Shown here: positions 62,652-64,000 of the stretch, one piece after another | Position numbering within the stretch: the stretch's first letter is position 1 | Layout: the number at the start of each line of letters is the position of its first letter | Source: Candidatus Villigracilis adiacens | Lineage (GTDB): Bacteria; Chloroflexota; Anaerolineae; Anaerolineales; Villigracilaceae | Assembly (NCBI GenBank): GCA_016703605.1 | Contig: JADJBU010000011.1 | Span: forward strand, 1 to 64,000 | DNA length: 64,000 bases | Direction of reading: 5' to 3' | Notes under the pieces: model-generated | The model's input: only the letters and a program-made list of their open reading frames with translations | Database searches by the model: none | Told to the model about the DNA's origin: nothing | Program-made: the position numbers and the translations under genes

Positions 62652-62957
62652 TCAATCATGGATGTTTTCCACCGCCGGTTGCGATTCATGCCCGGGGAGA
62701 TGCCCGCCCGCCTCAGCCTGGTCCAGCACATTTTGGATGGCGCGGATCAACTCACGGGCGGCTTGTTCGCTCAACTCGACGGCGACTCGTGCCCCGAGAC
62801 CCTGCGACTCATTCACGAAGTCGATGTTGAGCGCGTGTTCATACGGCGCATTGAAGGGATGGTCGTACGAGACATTGGCTTGGCTCAGCGGAAACCAGCC
62901 ATTCAGTCCCTTGCCGCTGCCTTCGATCTTTACCTTTTCCACGATCATTGTACACAT
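62652..62957 (-). CDS. small conserved protein (DUF6295-like)
   Basis: 101 residues. IEGSGKGLNGWFPLSQANVSYDHP, APYEHALNIDFVNESQGL and RVAVELSEQAARELIRAI. From memory this resembles DUF6295, a family of unknown function. ATG 62957 has AAGGA seven bases upstream. It is a single gene; a MITE-like element lies upstream. Confidence 0.8.
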   Translation of the reverse strand: MCTMIVEKVKIEGSGKGLNGWFPLSQANVSYDHPFNAPYEHALNIDFVNESQGLGARVAVELSEQAARELIRAIQNVLDQAEAGGHLPGHESQPAVENIHD

Positions 62958-62971
62958 GTTGTTTTCCTTAC

Positions 62972-63090
62972 GTCATTGCAAGCCGCGCTCTTGCTTTTGC
63001 GGCGAAGCAATCTTATAGTAAAAGCATGAGATTGTGTCGCACGGCGCCACGGCGACGCTTTGGGCGAAAGAGCGCCGCCCTCGCAATGAC
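62972..63090. mobile_element. 119-bp MITE-like element with GTCATTGCA...TCGCAATGAC ends
   Basis: The left end GTCATTGCA with GAAGCAATCT and right end GAGATTG with TCGCAATGAC form an imperfect inverted repeat. GGCGCCACGGCGACG lies inside. It fills the gap between the dienelactone hydrolase stop and the small gene's promoter. It belongs to a broad class of GTCAT-ended elements (see 25612 and 39687). Confidence 0.8.
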
Positions 63091-63091
63091 A

Positions 63092-63851
63092 TTAACTTGA
63101 TAAATACTTCTCCAAAAATGCCCAGACCTTCGCCCAGCCATCCACGGCTTGCGCCTGGCGGTACATCGCCGCATGGTAATAGAAAAATCCGTGCCCGGCG
63201 CCGTCGTAGCGGTGGAACTCATAGGTCTTGCCGTGCTTCTTCAACTCCGCTTCGTGCTGGTCCACCTGCGCGGGGGTCGGGCTCGAGTCGTCGTTGCCGA
63301 ACAAGCCCAGAATGGGGCAGGGCAGGTCACGGGTCAGGTCGAGAGGCGCGACGGGCGTTTTTGCGTTCAAGGCTTCGGGCGGCATGACGATCCGCCCGCC
63401 CCAGCAATCCACCACTGCGTCGAATCCTTTTGCCTGGCAAGCCGCGAGATAGGCGTGTCTCCCGCCCGAGCATGTCCCGAAGATGCCGACCTTGCCGTTC
63501 GAGTAGGGCAGGGCGCGGATGAATTTCATTCCGCCTTCGAGGTCGCCCGCCGCCTGCGTCGTCTGCGATCCCGCCGTCTGCGCGGACTTTTGCCGCAACG
63601 TCCTCCGGCGTGCCGTGCCCGGCGCGGAAGTACAGATTCGGCGTGATGACGATGTATCCGCGCAGCGCGAATTTGAGCGTTGCTTCGCGATACCACTGAT
63701 CCCAGCCGGGCATGTGATGCGCCAGCACCATTGCCGGGAAAGGACCATCTGCCAGCGGGCGCGCAAAGAAGGCGTTGATCGCGTCGCCGTTCGCGCCTTT
63801 CATTGTCACAGTTTCGGCGGTCAAGCCTTCGTGTATATCCGTCGTGTACAT
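63092..63851 (-). pseudogene. dienelactone hydrolase, one frameshift
   Basis: From ATG 63851 the frame gives FFARPLADGPFPAMVLAHHM, YIVITPNLYF, and KVRADGGIADD. It then shifts near 63556-63566 into AAGDLEGGMKFI, VGIFGTCSGGRHAYL, GNDDSSP and GAGHGFFYYHAAMY. The Cys-Asp-His triad (GTCSGG, NDDSSP, GAGHGF) of dienelactone hydrolases is complete in the second half. One extra base in a GC-rich stretch explains the break, so assembly error is likely and the gene may be intact. It hydrolyses lactones or esters in the cytoplasm. Confidence 0.88.
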
Positions 63852-64000
63852 ACTGCGCTCCTTGATGTATAACTGATGTTACGCGCCGGCAGCCAAGGGA
63901 TTGCGGTTTTTCGCAAGCCCTGAAGCGCCCAATGCCGAGTATAGCACGGTGACATACTCCGACGAAAAGGCGGACTACGCCCCATGCGGGCGGGATGTTT

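Overview
This 64 kb window looks like a chromosomal piece of a Chloroflexota bacterium, most likely of the class Anaerolineae. That is an inference from gene content: several non-pyrrolysine MttB-family methyltransferases, WD40 proteins, DUF4405, DUF4386 and DUF2214 membrane proteins and short gnd/pgl/zwf genes. GC is moderate to high except in the AT-rich first 800 bases. No rRNA, tRNA or CRISPR array was seen. At least three genes carry frameshifts (a hydrolase at the left edge, a Pmp3-like gene, a dienelactone hydrolase). These are either real decay or small indels in a metagenome assembly.

Layout. 1-2340: an integron-type integrase (IntI-like) on the + strand, with a small divergent gene, three 20-bp dyad repeats, a canonical GTTRRRY cassette-junction core and an AT-rich hydrolase that resembles a gene cassette. 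2600-16090 (all minus strand): a large one-carbon/methylamine cluster with a GntR regulator, a corrinoid protein, three MttB-type methyltransferases, a methyl-THF:corrinoid methyltransferase, a homocysteine S-methyltransferase-like protein and three amide/peptide hydrolases (C69, M20, S9). 16170-23680 (+ strand): an NAD-dependent formate dehydrogenase with a NuoE-NuoF fusion, a HoxU-like Fe-S subunit and a selenocysteine-containing FdhA (in-frame TGA plus SECIS hairpin). A DUF559 nuclease flanked by repeats follows, then a second FdhA with cysteine in place of selenocysteine. The two halves fit one pathway: methyl groups are moved from methylated amines to tetrahydrofolate and oxidised through formate to CO2 with NADH production.

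23700-31630: a membrane-anchored EEP phosphoesterase, a YigZ protein, a FAD/Fe-S lactate-type dehydrogenase, a DUF4405 membrane protein and a WD40 protein. 31700-39530: a two-component system and a MacAB-like ABC exporter whose ATPase is fused to a cyclic-nucleotide-binding domain. 39950-43170: pgl-gnd-zwf of the oxidative pentose phosphate pathway. 43200-48860: regulators (XRE, TetR) with small membrane proteins and NAD(P)-dependent enzymes. 48860-58080: a polysaccharide-assembly cluster (GT4, O-antigen ligase-like, GT2, nucleotidyltransferase-like, B12-radical SAM, flippase, nucleoside phosphorylase, methyltransferase). 58130-64000: three LiaI/LiaF-like membrane proteins, an Nfu-type protein, a cNMP-binding protein, a TlpA-like thioredoxin, a YdbC/PC4 protein and small proteins.

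The most unusual signal is repeat architecture. At least nine intergenic arrays of degenerate 7-bp or 8-bp units, each with a different unit sequence and often laid out as head-to-head inverted arrays, each start or end within a few bases of a stop codon, always on the 3' side of a gene. Related heptad tracts also lie in frame inside two enzymes. Around them are a 33-nt perfect or near-perfect palindrome family flanking the pentose phosphate genes, three GTCAT-ended MITE-like elements, and a DUF559 nuclease gene bracketed by 39-bp copies of one repeat.
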